Source: Rhodanobacter sp. PCA2
GTDB lineage: Bacteria; Pseudomonadota; Gammaproteobacteria; Xanthomonadales; Rhodanobacteraceae
Length of the DNA: 64,000 nucleotides
Direction of reading: 5' to 3'
Assembly (NCBI RefSeq): GCF_013620825.1
Contig: NZ_NJIC01000009.1
Span: 743-64,742 of the forward strand
Shown here one piece after another: positions 49,455 to 57,487 of this stretch. The notes under the pieces are model-generated. The model made no database searches, had not been told where the DNA came from, and worked only from the letters and a program-made list of their open reading frames with translations. A program made the position numbers and the translations under genes. Every line of letters starts with the position of its first letter. The first letter of the stretch is position 1.

Positions 49455-51340
49455 CCGCCGCGTCCCGAGCCCCCGACCTCATCCTGCATGGCGGCCGCAT
49501 CACCACCCTGGACCGGTCGAACCCGACCGCGACCGCCGTCGCCATCAAGGACGGCAAGTTCGTCGCCGTCGGAAGCGATGCCGACGTCATGGGCCTGGCG
49601 GCGGCGACCACGAAGCTGATCGATTTGAAGGGGCGTGCGGTCCTGCCCGGTCTCGTCGACAACCACACCCACGTCATCCGCGGCGGCCTGAACTACAACA
49701 TGGAGCTGCGCTGGGACGGCGTGCCTTCGCTGGCGGACGCGATGGACATGCTCAGGCGGCAGGTCGCCATCACGCCGCCACCGCAATGGGTGCGCGTCGT
49801 CGGCGGCTTTACCGACCAGCAGTTCGCCGAGAAGCGGCTGCCCACCATCGAAGAGCTGAATGCCGCGGCGCCGGATACGCCGGTGTTCATCCTGCACCTG
49901 TATGACCGGGCCCTGCTCAACGCCGCCGCATTGCGCGTCGTCGGCTACACGAAGGACACGCCGAATCCGCCGGGCGGCGAGATCACCCGCGACGCGCAAG
50001 GCAATCCGACGGGCCTGCTGCTCGCCAAGCCCAACGCGACGATCCTCTACGCGACCCTGGCCAAGGGGCCGAAGCTTCCCTTCGACTACCAGGTCAACTC
50101 GACGCGCCACTTCATGCGCGAGTTGAACCGGCTCGGCGTGACCGGGGTCATCGATGCAGGTGGCGGCTCGCAGAACTACCCGGAGGACTATCAGGTCGTG
50201 CAGAAGCTGGCCGACGAGGGCCAGTTGACGGTACGCCTTGCCTACAACCTCTTCACCCAGAAGCCGAAGGCGGAGAAGGACGACTTCCTCAACTGGACCA
50301 GGACGGTCAAATACAAGCAGGGCGACGACTACTTCCGCCACAACGGCGCCGGCGAGATGCTGGTCTATTCGGCCGCCGACTTCGAGGACTTCCGCCAACC
50401 GCGTCCCGACATGCCGCCCCAGATGGAAGGCGAACTCGAAGAGGTCGTGCGCATCCTCGCCGAGAACCGCTGGCCCTGGCGATTGCATGCGACCTATGAC
50501 GAGACCATCAGCCGCGCGCTGGGCGTCTTCGAGAAAGTGAATCGCGACATTCCCCTCGACGGCATCCACTGGTTCTTCGATCACGCGGAGACCATCTCCG
50601 AGCGTTCGATGGATCGCATCGCCGCCCTGGGCGGCGGCGTCGCCGTGCAGCATCGCATGGCCTACCAGGGCGAATACTTCGTCGACCGGTATGGCGCCGC
50701 GGCCGCCGAGGCGACGCCTCCCATCGCCAGGATGCTGGGCAAGGGCATCCACGTTTCCGCCGGCACCGATGCGACGCGGGTGGCGTCCTACAACCCGTGG
50801 GTGTCGCTTGCGTGGCTCATCAACGGCAAGACCGTGGCCGGTCTGCGCATCTATCCGCAGCGCAACTGCCTCGATCGCGAAACCGCGCTGCGCATGTGGA
50901 CCGAAAAGGTCGCGTGGTTTTCCAACGAGGAAGGAAAGCGCGGCCACATCGCTGCAGGTCAGCTTGCCGACCTGATCGTCCCTGACCGCGATTTCTTCGC
51001 CTGCCCGAGCGACGAGATCGCCCACACCACATCCGACCTGACTGTCGTGGGCGGCCGCGTGGTCTACGGCGCCGGGGAGTTTAGCCGCCACGACGACCAC
51101 GAGCCGCCCGCGGCCATGCCGGACTGGTCGCCGGTACGGCAGTTCGGTGGTTTCGGCGCGTGGAAGGACAGCCGCCATGCGTCGTCGCCCCAGCATCGTG
51201 TCGCGGGCTCCGCCTGTGGTTGCGCGTCGGCCTGCGCGGTACATGGCCATGACCACGCGCAGGCGTGGGCAAGCGATGCGCCGGTCGCCGATCTGCGCTC
51301 CTTCTGGGGCGCGCTCGGTTGCGCCTGCTGGATGGTGTGA
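49451..51340 (+). CDS. YtcJ-like metal-dependent amidohydrolase
   Basis: This 629-aa amidohydrolase has the N-terminal composite domain LILHGGRITTLDRSNP and ATAVAIKDGKFVAVGSD, metal ligands in LPGLVDNHTHVIRGG, and later WRLHATYDE, WFFDHAE and HVSAGTDATR. The C-terminal part closes with GQLADLIVPDRDFFACP. A distinctive tail after residue 590 is rich in Cys and His (GSACGCASACAVHGHDHAQ and CACWMV), which may bind metal. YtcJ-family substrates are mostly unknown. It is coupled to XapX upstream and ends one base before the DoxX ATG. Confidence 0.9.
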   Translation: MTAASRAPDLILHGGRITTLDRSNPTATAVAIKDGKFVAVGSDADVMGLAAATTKLIDLKGRAVLPGLVDNHTHVIRGGLNYNMELRWDGVPSLADAMDMLRRQVAITPPPQWVRVVGGFTDQQFAEKRLPTIEELNAAAPDTPVFILHLYDRALLNAAALRVVGYTKDTPNPPGGEITRDAQGNPTGLLLAKPNATILYATLAKGPKLPFDYQVNSTRHFMRELNRLGVTGVIDAGGGSQNYPEDYQVVQKLADEGQLTVRLAYNLFTQKPKAEKDDFLNWTRTVKYKQGDDYFRHNGAGEMLVYSAADFEDFRQPRPDMPPQMEGELEEVVRILAENRWPWRLHATYDETISRALGVFEKVNRDIPLDGIHWFFDHAETISERSMDRIAALGGGVAVQHRMAYQGEYFVDRYGAAAAEATPPIARMLGKGIHVSAGTDATRVASYNPWVSLAWLINGKTVAGLRIYPQRNCLDRETALRMWTEKVAWFSNEEGKRGHIAAGQLADLIVPDRDFFACPSDEIAHTTSDLTVVGGRVVYGAGEFSRHDDHEPPAAMPDWSPVRQFGGFGAWKDSRHASSPQHRVAGSACGCASACAVHGHDHAQAWASDAPVADLRSFWGALGCACWMV

Positions 51341-51341
51341 C

Positions 51342-51788
51342 ATGGCAGCGACCCAGTCCGAAAACCCTGCCTGGATCGCCATGCTGCTTTCCCGTCCGTG
51401 GGTGGCGCCGGCGCTGCGGATCGCGCTGGTATCCGCCTATCTCGTCGGCGGCGTGGACAAGCTGGCGCATTTCCAGGACGCCATCGCGGAGCAGGAACAC
51501 TTCGGTCTCCATCCGGGGGCGCTGTGGGCTGCCGTCACCATCGTCGTGGAGCTGGCGGGCTCGCTCTGCGTCATCGTCAATCGTTGGGTATGGCTGGGTG
51601 CGGGCGGACTCGGCGTGCTGACGGCGGTGGCGATGGTCGTCGCCAACGACTTCTGGAACCTCACCGGCCAGGCCCGCTTCATGGCCTACAACAGCTTCTT
51701 CGAGCACCTGGGATTGATCGCCGCACTGGCGATGGCGACCCGGCTTGCCGACAAGAAAACAAGCAACGGCAACAAGACCTTCCCCTGA
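51342..51788 (+). CDS. DoxX-family membrane protein
   Basis: This 148-aa protein has four hydrophobic helices: APALRIALVSAYLVGGVDKL, LWAAVTIVVELAGSLCVIV, LGAGGLGVLTAVAMVVAND and FFEHLGLIAALAMATRL. GGVDKLAHF and the WNLTG segment before the last helix are typical of DoxX proteins, which are poorly characterised and often linked to quinone or thiol redox. It follows the amidohydrolase almost without gap, so it belongs to the same transcript. Confidence 0.85.
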   Translation: MAATQSENPAWIAMLLSRPWVAPALRIALVSAYLVGGVDKLAHFQDAIAEQEHFGLHPGALWAAVTIVVELAGSLCVIVNRWVWLGAGGLGVLTAVAMVVANDFWNLTGQARFMAYNSFFEHLGLIAALAMATRLADKKTSNGNKTFP

Positions 51789-51815
51789 TCGCTCATTGAT
51801 AGGAGCTTCGTCATC

Positions 51816-52721
51816 ATGCGCAACCCCGGTTCTGTGTTCCTGCTCGCGTTGCTGCTGGGTGGCGCGATCGCCGCTTCGGGCGCTTCGGCCAGGCAGACCG
51901 TCGCCTCGAGCCCCGACGTGGCCGTGGCGCCGCAGTACGACACAACCCATGTCTACGTGGCGCCCGAAGACTTCGACCGCTTCACCGACAGCTTCGTGGC
52001 GACGTTCGGGGGGCACAAGTCGAAGCAGGGCGTTTTCCAGGTGACGCCGACTCCCAGCCAGACGATGTCCCAGCTGGTCTTCACGCCGGTCGGCACGGTG
52101 TCGGTATTCGGCTTCAAGACGCCGGTTCCGTATCCCTTCGGCATCGAGCGCACGGGATACCTGGTCACCGACCTGGATGCAGCCGTGAAATCCGCCCGGG
52201 AGCACGGTGCCGACGTGACCGTGGCGCCTTTCCCCGATCCGATCGGTCGCGACGCCATCATCGAATGGCCGGGCGGCGTCCACATGCAGCTGTACTGGCA
52301 TACCCAGGCGCCGCATTACGATGCCCTGCAGACCGTGCCGGAGAACCGCGTCTACGTGTCGCCCGGTCGCGCCGATGCCCTGGTGCGCGACTTCACGGCC
52401 TTCGCCCACGGCAAGGTCGTTTCCGACGACCGCCATGCGCCCGGGCTGGAGATCGGCCGGCCGAACGAAACCTATCGCCGCATTCGCATCGAGTCGAAGT
52501 TCGGCAAGGTGACGGTGCTGGCGACGGATGGACACCTGCCATACCCGTTCGGCCGCGAGATGACCGGCTATGAGGTGGCGAGCCTCGCCGATACCCTGCA
52601 GAAGGCGAAGGCTGCCGGGGTGCAGGTACTGGTGCAGCCGTTCACCTCCGACCAGCGCGAAGCGGCGGTCGTGCAATTCCCCGGAGGCTACATCGCCGAG
52701 ATCCACGCCCGCGTCCGATGA
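51816..52721 (+). CDS. Exported VOC/glyoxalase-like protein
   Basis: This 301-aa protein has an N-terminal signal peptide (MRNPGSVFLLALLLGGAIAA, cleavage near ASA-RQ). It is built from two related halves of a VOC fold: first half DTTHVYVAPEDFDRFTDSFVATFGG to IIEWPGGVHMQLYWH, second half NRVYVSPGRADALVRDF to VVQFPGGYIAEIHARV. Each half ends in a (V/I)xxPGG motif. A periplasmic location is unusual for this fold. Metal ligands cannot be fixed by eye. It overlaps the next gene (ATGA). Confidence 0.85.
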   Translation: MRNPGSVFLLALLLGGAIAASGASARQTVASSPDVAVAPQYDTTHVYVAPEDFDRFTDSFVATFGGHKSKQGVFQVTPTPSQTMSQLVFTPVGTVSVFGFKTPVPYPFGIERTGYLVTDLDAAVKSAREHGADVTVAPFPDPIGRDAIIEWPGGVHMQLYWHTQAPHYDALQTVPENRVYVSPGRADALVRDFTAFAHGKVVSDDRHAPGLEIGRPNETYRRIRIESKFGKVTVLATDGHLPYPFGREMTGYEVASLADTLQKAKAAGVQVLVQPFTSDQREAAVVQFPGGYIAEIHARVR

Positions 52722-54211
52722 CCATGACACACTGGCGCGTGGCAGGACATGCCGATGTGCCGTCTGCCACGTGCCGGGCGAAACCGTGGGTTGCCGGGCC
52801 GCTTCTCCGGAAGATCGGGTTCGGCGCGGTTCTCGCGCTCGCATCCCTGGAAGGCGTGGCGCAAACCGCGGCCAATGCGGACGGCGATGCGGTGCCCGCG
52901 CGCCCCGCGATCATGTTCAACCGTTGGCAGGAGGACTGGTCCGTGCTCGCCGATCCGCGCGTACCGCGCCGACCCCTCGACAGCCTCAAGTACATCCCGT
53001 TGTCCCCGGACGATACCGATGCCTATCTGTCGCTGGGCGCCAATCTGCGCGAACGGTACGAATCCAACGACGCTGCGCTGTTCGGCACGGGCAGGAACGA
53101 ATCCCAAGGTTATGTGATCAGTCGGGCCGAGGTGCATGCGGATCTCCATGTCGGCCCGCGGCTGCAGATGTTCCTGCAGCTGCAAAGCGACTTCGCGCCG
53201 GGGAAGGCACGGCCGGGTCCGGCCGACCGCAACCGCCTGGACCTGGAGCAGGCCTTCGTCGCGCTGACCGAGCCGGTGGGCGGCGGCAGGTTGAAGGTCA
53301 GGCTGGGGCGCCAGCAGTTCGCGTTCGACATGCAGCGCTTCGTGTCGGTGCGCGACGGGCCGAACGTGCGCCAGTCGTACGACGCGATCTGGGCGAACTA
53401 CGAGAAAGGCGTGTGGCGTTTCATCACGTTCTACAGCCAGCCCGTGCAGACGAAGGACGAGCACGTTTTCGACGACGGCAGCAGCGGGAATCGCACGCTG
53501 AGCGGCTTTCGTGTCGAGCGCCAACTGACGGAGAAAACCAGTCTCGCGGCCTACTATGCGCGCTTCACCCAGGCGGATGCGCACTACCTCACCGTGGACG
53601 GGGACGAACGACGGAACGTCCTCGACACCCATTTCACCGGCACGGCGGGTTCCGTGGACTGGGATATCGAAGGGATGGCGCAGACCGGGCGTGTCGGCGG
53701 CAAGCACGTGAAGGCCTGGGGATTCGGCTCATTGGCCGGCTACACCTTCGCGGATGCGGCATGGACGCCGCGCATCGGCATCCAGTTCGACGCCGCCTCG
53801 GGAAACCGCCATCCGGACGGCCACACGCTCGGCACGTTCAACCCGTTGTTCCCCAACGGCGCATACCTCGCACTGGCCGGCTACACCGGCTACACGAACT
53901 TCATCCAGGTCAAGTCGTCGTTGACGGTGCGTCCGTCGGGGTCGCTCAAGATCATGTTCGGCATTGCCCCGCAGTGGCGGCAGACCACCCGCGACGCCGT
54001 CTATGCGCAGCCAGCGATACCCGTGGCGGATACGGCGGGCCGGCCCGGAAGATATACCGGGACCTACGAGCAACTGCGCATCGACTGGGCCTGGTCGCGC
54101 GCCGTCTCCTTCGCGCTCGAAGCGGTGCACTTCGACGCCTCGGACGTCATACGCCGGGCAGGCGGGCATGACAGCAACTACATCGGACTCCAGGTATCCC
54201 TGGGCTGGTAA
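52718..54211 (+). CDS. Alginate-export-family outer-membrane porin
   Basis: This 497-aa protein has a long N-terminal leader: the hydrophobic part FGAVLALASLEGVAQ ends near residue 49. A beta barrel follows. The family core is seen in YLSLGANLRERYESND, RLDLEQAFVALTEPVGGGRLKVRLGRQQFAFDMQR, DAIWANYEKGVWRFITFYSQPVQ and the terminal NYIGLQVSLGW. Alginate-export-type porins carry anionic solutes; in cluster contexts like this one they serve uptake or export of small acids. There is no alginate gene nearby, so alginate is unlikely as substrate. It overlaps the VOC gene by four bases. Confidence 0.9.
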   Translation: MTMTHWRVAGHADVPSATCRAKPWVAGPLLRKIGFGAVLALASLEGVAQTAANADGDAVPARPAIMFNRWQEDWSVLADPRVPRRPLDSLKYIPLSPDDTDAYLSLGANLRERYESNDAALFGTGRNESQGYVISRAEVHADLHVGPRLQMFLQLQSDFAPGKARPGPADRNRLDLEQAFVALTEPVGGGRLKVRLGRQQFAFDMQRFVSVRDGPNVRQSYDAIWANYEKGVWRFITFYSQPVQTKDEHVFDDGSSGNRTLSGFRVERQLTEKTSLAAYYARFTQADAHYLTVDGDERRNVLDTHFTGTAGSVDWDIEGMAQTGRVGGKHVKAWGFGSLAGYTFADAAWTPRIGIQFDAASGNRHPDGHTLGTFNPLFPNGAYLALAGYTGYTNFIQVKSSLTVRPSGSLKIMFGIAPQWRQTTRDAVYAQPAIPVADTAGRPGRYTGTYEQLRIDWAWSRAVSFALEAVHFDASDVIRRAGGHDSNYIGLQVSLGW

Positions 54212-54247
54212 GCGTTCCCGGATCGACCATCGAAGCAAGGAACCCGC

Positions 54248-54940
54248 ATGAAGATTTCCATCCCGAAAGTGCTGACGTTCAACGGCGGCTATGTCGATAC
54301 GGCAGGCTTCCTTGCCCTGCAGGGCCTCTTCACCGCCCACGTCACCGGCAACTTCGTCACCATCGGCGCCAGCCTCACGCATGGGACCTCCGGCATCGTG
54401 GCGAAGCTGTTGGCCTTGCCGATGTTCTGCATCGTGGTGGGGCTGGTGCGCTTGTCCAGCGACCGCCTTTCGCGGCTGGGCTCCACGTCCCTCAACGTGC
54501 TGGCGGCCATGAAGATCGGCCTCTTCATCGTGGCGGCGGTGCTGGCGATCCGATTCGGCCCGTTCCGCGACGGCGACAGCGCCATGGCCATCCTCACCGG
54601 CATGACGCTGGTGGCCGGCATGGCCATCCAGAACGCGATCCATCGCATCTTTTTCCCGAAGGATCCGCCCACCACGCTCATGACGGGAAGCACCACCCAG
54701 ATCATGCTGGACCTCGCGGACCTGCTCCGGCGCAACTTGCCCCCGGAAGCACGGCTCACGGCACGCAAACGATGCGCCACGCTTTTCACGAGCGTGTGCG
54801 TCTTCGCCGTCGGTTGCGGCGTGGCGGCGCTGGTCTACATGCGTTTCGGCACGGCGGTTTTCGTGCTGCCGCCGGTGGTGGCGATATTGATCTTCCTCCC
54901 CGACATCCAGGCCAGCAGTCCGCAGAGCGGCACGGCCTGA
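54248..54940 (+). CDS. YoaK (DUF1275) family membrane protein
   Basis: This 230-aa protein has about six hydrophobic helices. The family opening LTFNGGYVDTAGFLALQGLFTAHVTGNFVTIG is complete, and GMAIQNAIHRIFFPKDPPTTLMTGSTTQIMLDL is the second conserved block. YoaK proteins are uncharacterised inner-membrane proteins. An AAGGAA motif precedes the ATG. It follows the porin gene by 36 bases, probably in the same transcript. Confidence 0.9.
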   Translation: MKISIPKVLTFNGGYVDTAGFLALQGLFTAHVTGNFVTIGASLTHGTSGIVAKLLALPMFCIVVGLVRLSSDRLSRLGSTSLNVLAAMKIGLFIVAAVLAIRFGPFRDGDSAMAILTGMTLVAGMAIQNAIHRIFFPKDPPTTLMTGSTTQIMLDLADLLRRNLPPEARLTARKRCATLFTSVCVFAVGCGVAALVYMRFGTAVFVLPPVVAILIFLPDIQASSPQSGTA

Positions 54941-55000
54941 TGAAGCGCGGCAGGCCCTTCAAGTGGCCCGGCGCCATGTCGCTCCATCGGAGAATCCACC

Positions 55001-55345
55001 ATGAGCTTCCCGCTACCGGACCCCGCCAACTGGGCGCCTGCCCTCGTCGACCGGCAGCCCGGCCTTGCGTCTGGCGTCGGCTCGGAAGACCGCCAGCCCC
55101 GGTTGAACAACACCGTTGCGCTGGCTCGCGCCGCGCGGTCCTGTTCGTTGCCCATCGTGGCATCGACCTCGGCGAGCAAGGTGTACCGCGGACCGATGAT
55201 GCCCGCGCGGCGATCGCTGGCACGGGCCGCAGGAAGTTGCCGATTTCCGGGGTGCCGACCGAGGTCTGCGCCGGCGTGCATGGCATCGGGCTCGCCTGCG
55301 CACGTGACATGATCAAGCCCGGATGCAACGTGGAGCCTATCGATG
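55001..55345 (+). pseudogene. Broken isochorismatase-family cysteine hydrolase
   Basis: The first part, read from the ATG at 55001, is hydrolase-like (MSFPLPDPANWAPALVDRQP, LPIVASTSASKVYRGPMMPA). At about 55205-55215 the similarity moves to another frame (GTGRRKLPISGVPTEVCAGVHGIG), which still holds the nucleophile Cys. The middle of the protein expected between these blocks is missing, and the C-terminal third is lost. It is therefore a decayed copy with an internal deletion and frame change. The intact gene at 48426 could supply the function. Confidence 0.8.
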
Positions 55346-55954
55346 CGCAAGCAACAGACAATCGGGACATGGCGCGGAGTGTCCATCGAGGCCGTCGCCT
55401 GGGACAGTGTCATGGCCAATGTCGACCTGTCCTTCGCCTGCATGTTCACCCATGAGATGAACGCGGGTCTCACCGGCGGGCTGCGCCATCTCGACGAAGC
55501 GATGGCGGGCAAGCTGACACGCCTGCGTCGCGAAGGTTTTTTTCGCGGCGATCTGCTGGAAACGCTCCTGGTCGACCGGCCGCCCGCCGCGATTGCAGCT
55601 AGGGCCGTCATGGTGATCGGGATGGGGGAGCCGCTGGTCTGGACGACTGCCGTCAGCGCGAGAACAGCCGCTGCCGCGGTTCGTACCGCTGTCCAGAGAT
55701 GCGCGGCCAGCGCCGCTTTCGCGCCAAGCCTGCTCGATGCCGGCCTGACATCGAAAAGCACGGAGTGCGCAGCCTGCGGCATGATGATTGCCGTGATGGA
55801 CGCCATCGATGCGCACGTTCACGTTTCGTCGCTGGAACTCGCCCCGGAGCTCCCGTTGCGCCGATGGGTGTTCGACGTGGGCGAGGCCCACTTCGACGAA
55901 GTGGCCAGGCAGTTCGATGAGGCATTCGCATCGCACCAGGACGCAGCGCCGTAA
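55343..55954 (+). CDS. Free-standing M17 peptidase N-terminal domain protein
   Basis: This 203-aa protein resembles only the macro-like N-terminal domain of leucyl aminopeptidases: VDLSFACMFTHEM, GGLRHLDEAMAGKLTRLRREGFFRGDLLETLLVDRP and the AARAVMVIGMG strand-loop. The metal-binding catalytic domain is absent. A Cys pair (ECAAC) near residue 150 is notable. Such truncated forms occur beside OsmC and cysteine hydrolases in proteobacteria; the role is unknown. It starts at the end of the broken hydrolase. Confidence 0.75.
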   Translation: MRKQQTIGTWRGVSIEAVAWDSVMANVDLSFACMFTHEMNAGLTGGLRHLDEAMAGKLTRLRREGFFRGDLLETLLVDRPPAAIAARAVMVIGMGEPLVWTTAVSARTAAAAVRTAVQRCAASAAFAPSLLDAGLTSKSTECAACGMMIAVMDAIDAHVHVSSLELAPELPLRRWVFDVGEAHFDEVARQFDEAFASHQDAAP

Positions 55955-56026
55955 GAGCGAGGCGCCACTCCATCAGTCCACTCGCCTTCCTGTCCGACCG
56001 AAGGCATCCAACGCGGGAACACGTCC

Positions 56027-56436
56027 ATGACCGAACAGAAAATTTCCCATGTCAAAGTTTCCGGCAAGGTGAAGTACGCCCAGGACATCACCGTGCGCGG
56101 CCACCATCTCCGGGCCGACGAACCGGTTTCCGCAGGTGGTGAAGATACGGGGCCCGGCCCTTACGACTTCCTGCTTGCGGGCCTCGGCGCCTGTACCGCG
56201 ATCACGCTGCGGATGCTTGCCGAAAGAAGGGATGGGAGCTCGGCGAGATCGGCGTGGACCTCACGCTCTTCAAGGACGAGAACCGTGCGGACCGGATCGA
56301 GCGCCGGGTCGGATTCACCGCGCAACTCAGTCCCGAGCAACTGTCCAAGATTGCCGAAGTGTGCGAACGCACGCCAGTCACCCTGACGATCAAGCAAGGC
56401 GCTCCGATAACCACCCGACTGATCGCAGCGTCGTAG
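56027..56436 (+). pseudogene. OsmC-family protein gene with a one-base frameshift
   Basis: The first 65 codons read [20 protein letters not shown] and then [22 protein letters not shown], an OsmC start with the peroxidatic Cys in GACTAI. At 56222-56230 (GAAAGAAGGGATGG) one A appears to be missing. In the next frame the protein continues perfectly ([44 protein letters not shown]). The repaired length would be 136 aa, normal for the family, but the second OsmC Cys is not seen in CERTPV-type context with certainty. It is either a recent mutation or a sequencing error in a purine run. Confidence 0.85.
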
Positions 56437-56592
56437 CGGGCCGATCCGGCCACGCTTGGACGATGGCGCCGAAGCAAGGCGATCAGCAGGCTGTCGGGAA
56501 GCGTCGTCCGGCGGCGGGTTTTCTCGCCACACTTGAACCCGATGTCCGCGAAACCGGCAGCAGTCCGGCATTACCTGTCGAACAAAGGAAAA

Positions 56593-56614
56593 GGGCTCGC
56601 GTTTCCGCGAGCCC
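56593..56614 (-). terminator. Intrinsic terminator of tRNA-Thr
   Basis: A perfect 9-bp stem GGGCTCGCG / CGCGAGCCC with a four-base loop is followed on the minus strand by TTTTCCTTTG. It begins 11 bases past the tRNA 3' end. Confidence 0.8.
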
Positions 56615-56624
56615 TCGATTTTTC

Positions 56625-56700
56625 TGGTGCCGGCAGCAGGAATCGAACCCGCGACCTACTGATTACAAATCAGTTGCTCTACCAACTGAGCTATGCCGGC
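56625..56700 (-). tRNA. tRNA-Thr (anticodon TGT)
   Basis: This is a 76-base cloverleaf on the minus strand: GCCGGCATAGCTCAG start, anticodon stem-loop CTGATTTGTAATCAG with TGT, T arm GGTTCGATTCC and an encoded CCA. A TAGAAT -10 box lies 11 bases upstream (56716-56711, minus strand), inside the short gap before the SPOR gene. Confidence 0.97.
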
Positions 56701-56724
56701 GCGAGGCGGGATTCTAGCAGGCCG

Positions 56725-57432
56725 TCAGAAACAGCTGGTGCTGTGCGAGCCCACGCCGTCGGTGCGGACGCGGCTGCGCCAGTCGAAGCCGTTGCGCTCC
56801 GCGACCAGGTCCAGCCAGTACTGGGGAGTGTTTTCGCTGCGCTCGGTGATGCGGGCGGCGAAGCCGGCGGCGGCGACGTCGGCGCGGCGCTTGCGGGCGT
56901 TGTCCTGGTCCTTGAACAGGCCGAGCGAGATGGTGTTCGGCTGGTCGCCGCCGCTGACCACGAAGTAGTCCTGGATACCGCGTGCGGCGAGCTGGCGGGT
57001 CAGCGCGATCGCCTGCGGACGACTGGCGGGGGCGGGCAGGTAGACCCACCAGCTGCGCGACTGGGCGACCTGTTCCTGGCGCGAGCGCATGCGCCGGGTG
57101 ACCGGCGTGAGCGCGCTGCGGGCCTGCAGCAGGTCGTGCGGTGTGGCGAACGGGCCCAGCGTGAGGCAGCGCAGCTCGGCTGCGGGAGTCGGCTTGGCCG
57201 CGATCGTGGCGCTCCTGCCGGTCGTCGCGGGCGCCGGATCCGCCGGCGCGGAGGCGCCGGCTGCGGGTGCCGCGGTGGCGGCCTGGGCGGGCAGCTCGGA
57301 GAGCAGGCGCAGCTCGGGCACGCCGGGATCGGTGGCCGGCGGCACGTGCGCATACGGCTGGCCCAGCAGCAGCCAGGCACCAGCCACGATGTTGAGCATG
57401 ATCAACAGCACGAACAGCAATCGCAGGAACAT
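56725..57432 (-). CDS. SPOR-domain membrane protein
   Basis: This 235-aa inner-membrane protein has one N-terminal helix (MFLRLLFVLLIMLNIVAGAW), a Pro/Ala-rich periplasmic linker (about 30-85) and a C-terminal SPOR-like domain (about 92-190: RCLTLGPFATPHDLLQARSAL, WWVYLPA, YFVVSGGDQPNTISLGLFKD). SPOR domains bind denuded septal peptidoglycan. GGGGGGAT upstream favours the ATG at 57432 over one five codons earlier. It follows coaX on the same strand, an arrangement shared by Xanthomonadaceae. Confidence 0.85.
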   Translation of the reverse strand: MFLRLLFVLLIMLNIVAGAWLLLGQPYAHVPPATDPGVPELRLLSELPAQAATAAPAAGASAPADPAPATTGRSATIAAKPTPAAELRCLTLGPFATPHDLLQARSALTPVTRRMRSRQEQVAQSRSWWVYLPAPASRPQAIALTRQLAARGIQDYFVVSGGDQPNTISLGLFKDQDNARKRRADVAAAGFAARITERSENTPQYWLDLVAERNGFDWRSRVRTDGVGSHSTSCF

Positions 57433-57487
57433 CGATCCCCCCGTCATCCACGCCCGCGGCCGGCATCATGCCGTACCACGGTGACGC

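Noticed and set aside
52718-54211. Alginate biosynthesis/export locus
   Set aside because: Only the porin family name suggests alginate; no algD, alg8, alg44 or epimerase gene is present.
56027-56436. Programmed ribosomal frameshift in OsmC
   Set aside because: The site GAAAGAAGG lacks a good heptamer slippery sequence and the family does not use frameshifting; a mutation or read error is simpler.
47118-56700. Genomic island inserted at tRNA-Thr
   Set aside because: No integrase, no repeat of the tRNA 3' end at the other border and no clear composition break by eye. Accessory character alone is not enough.
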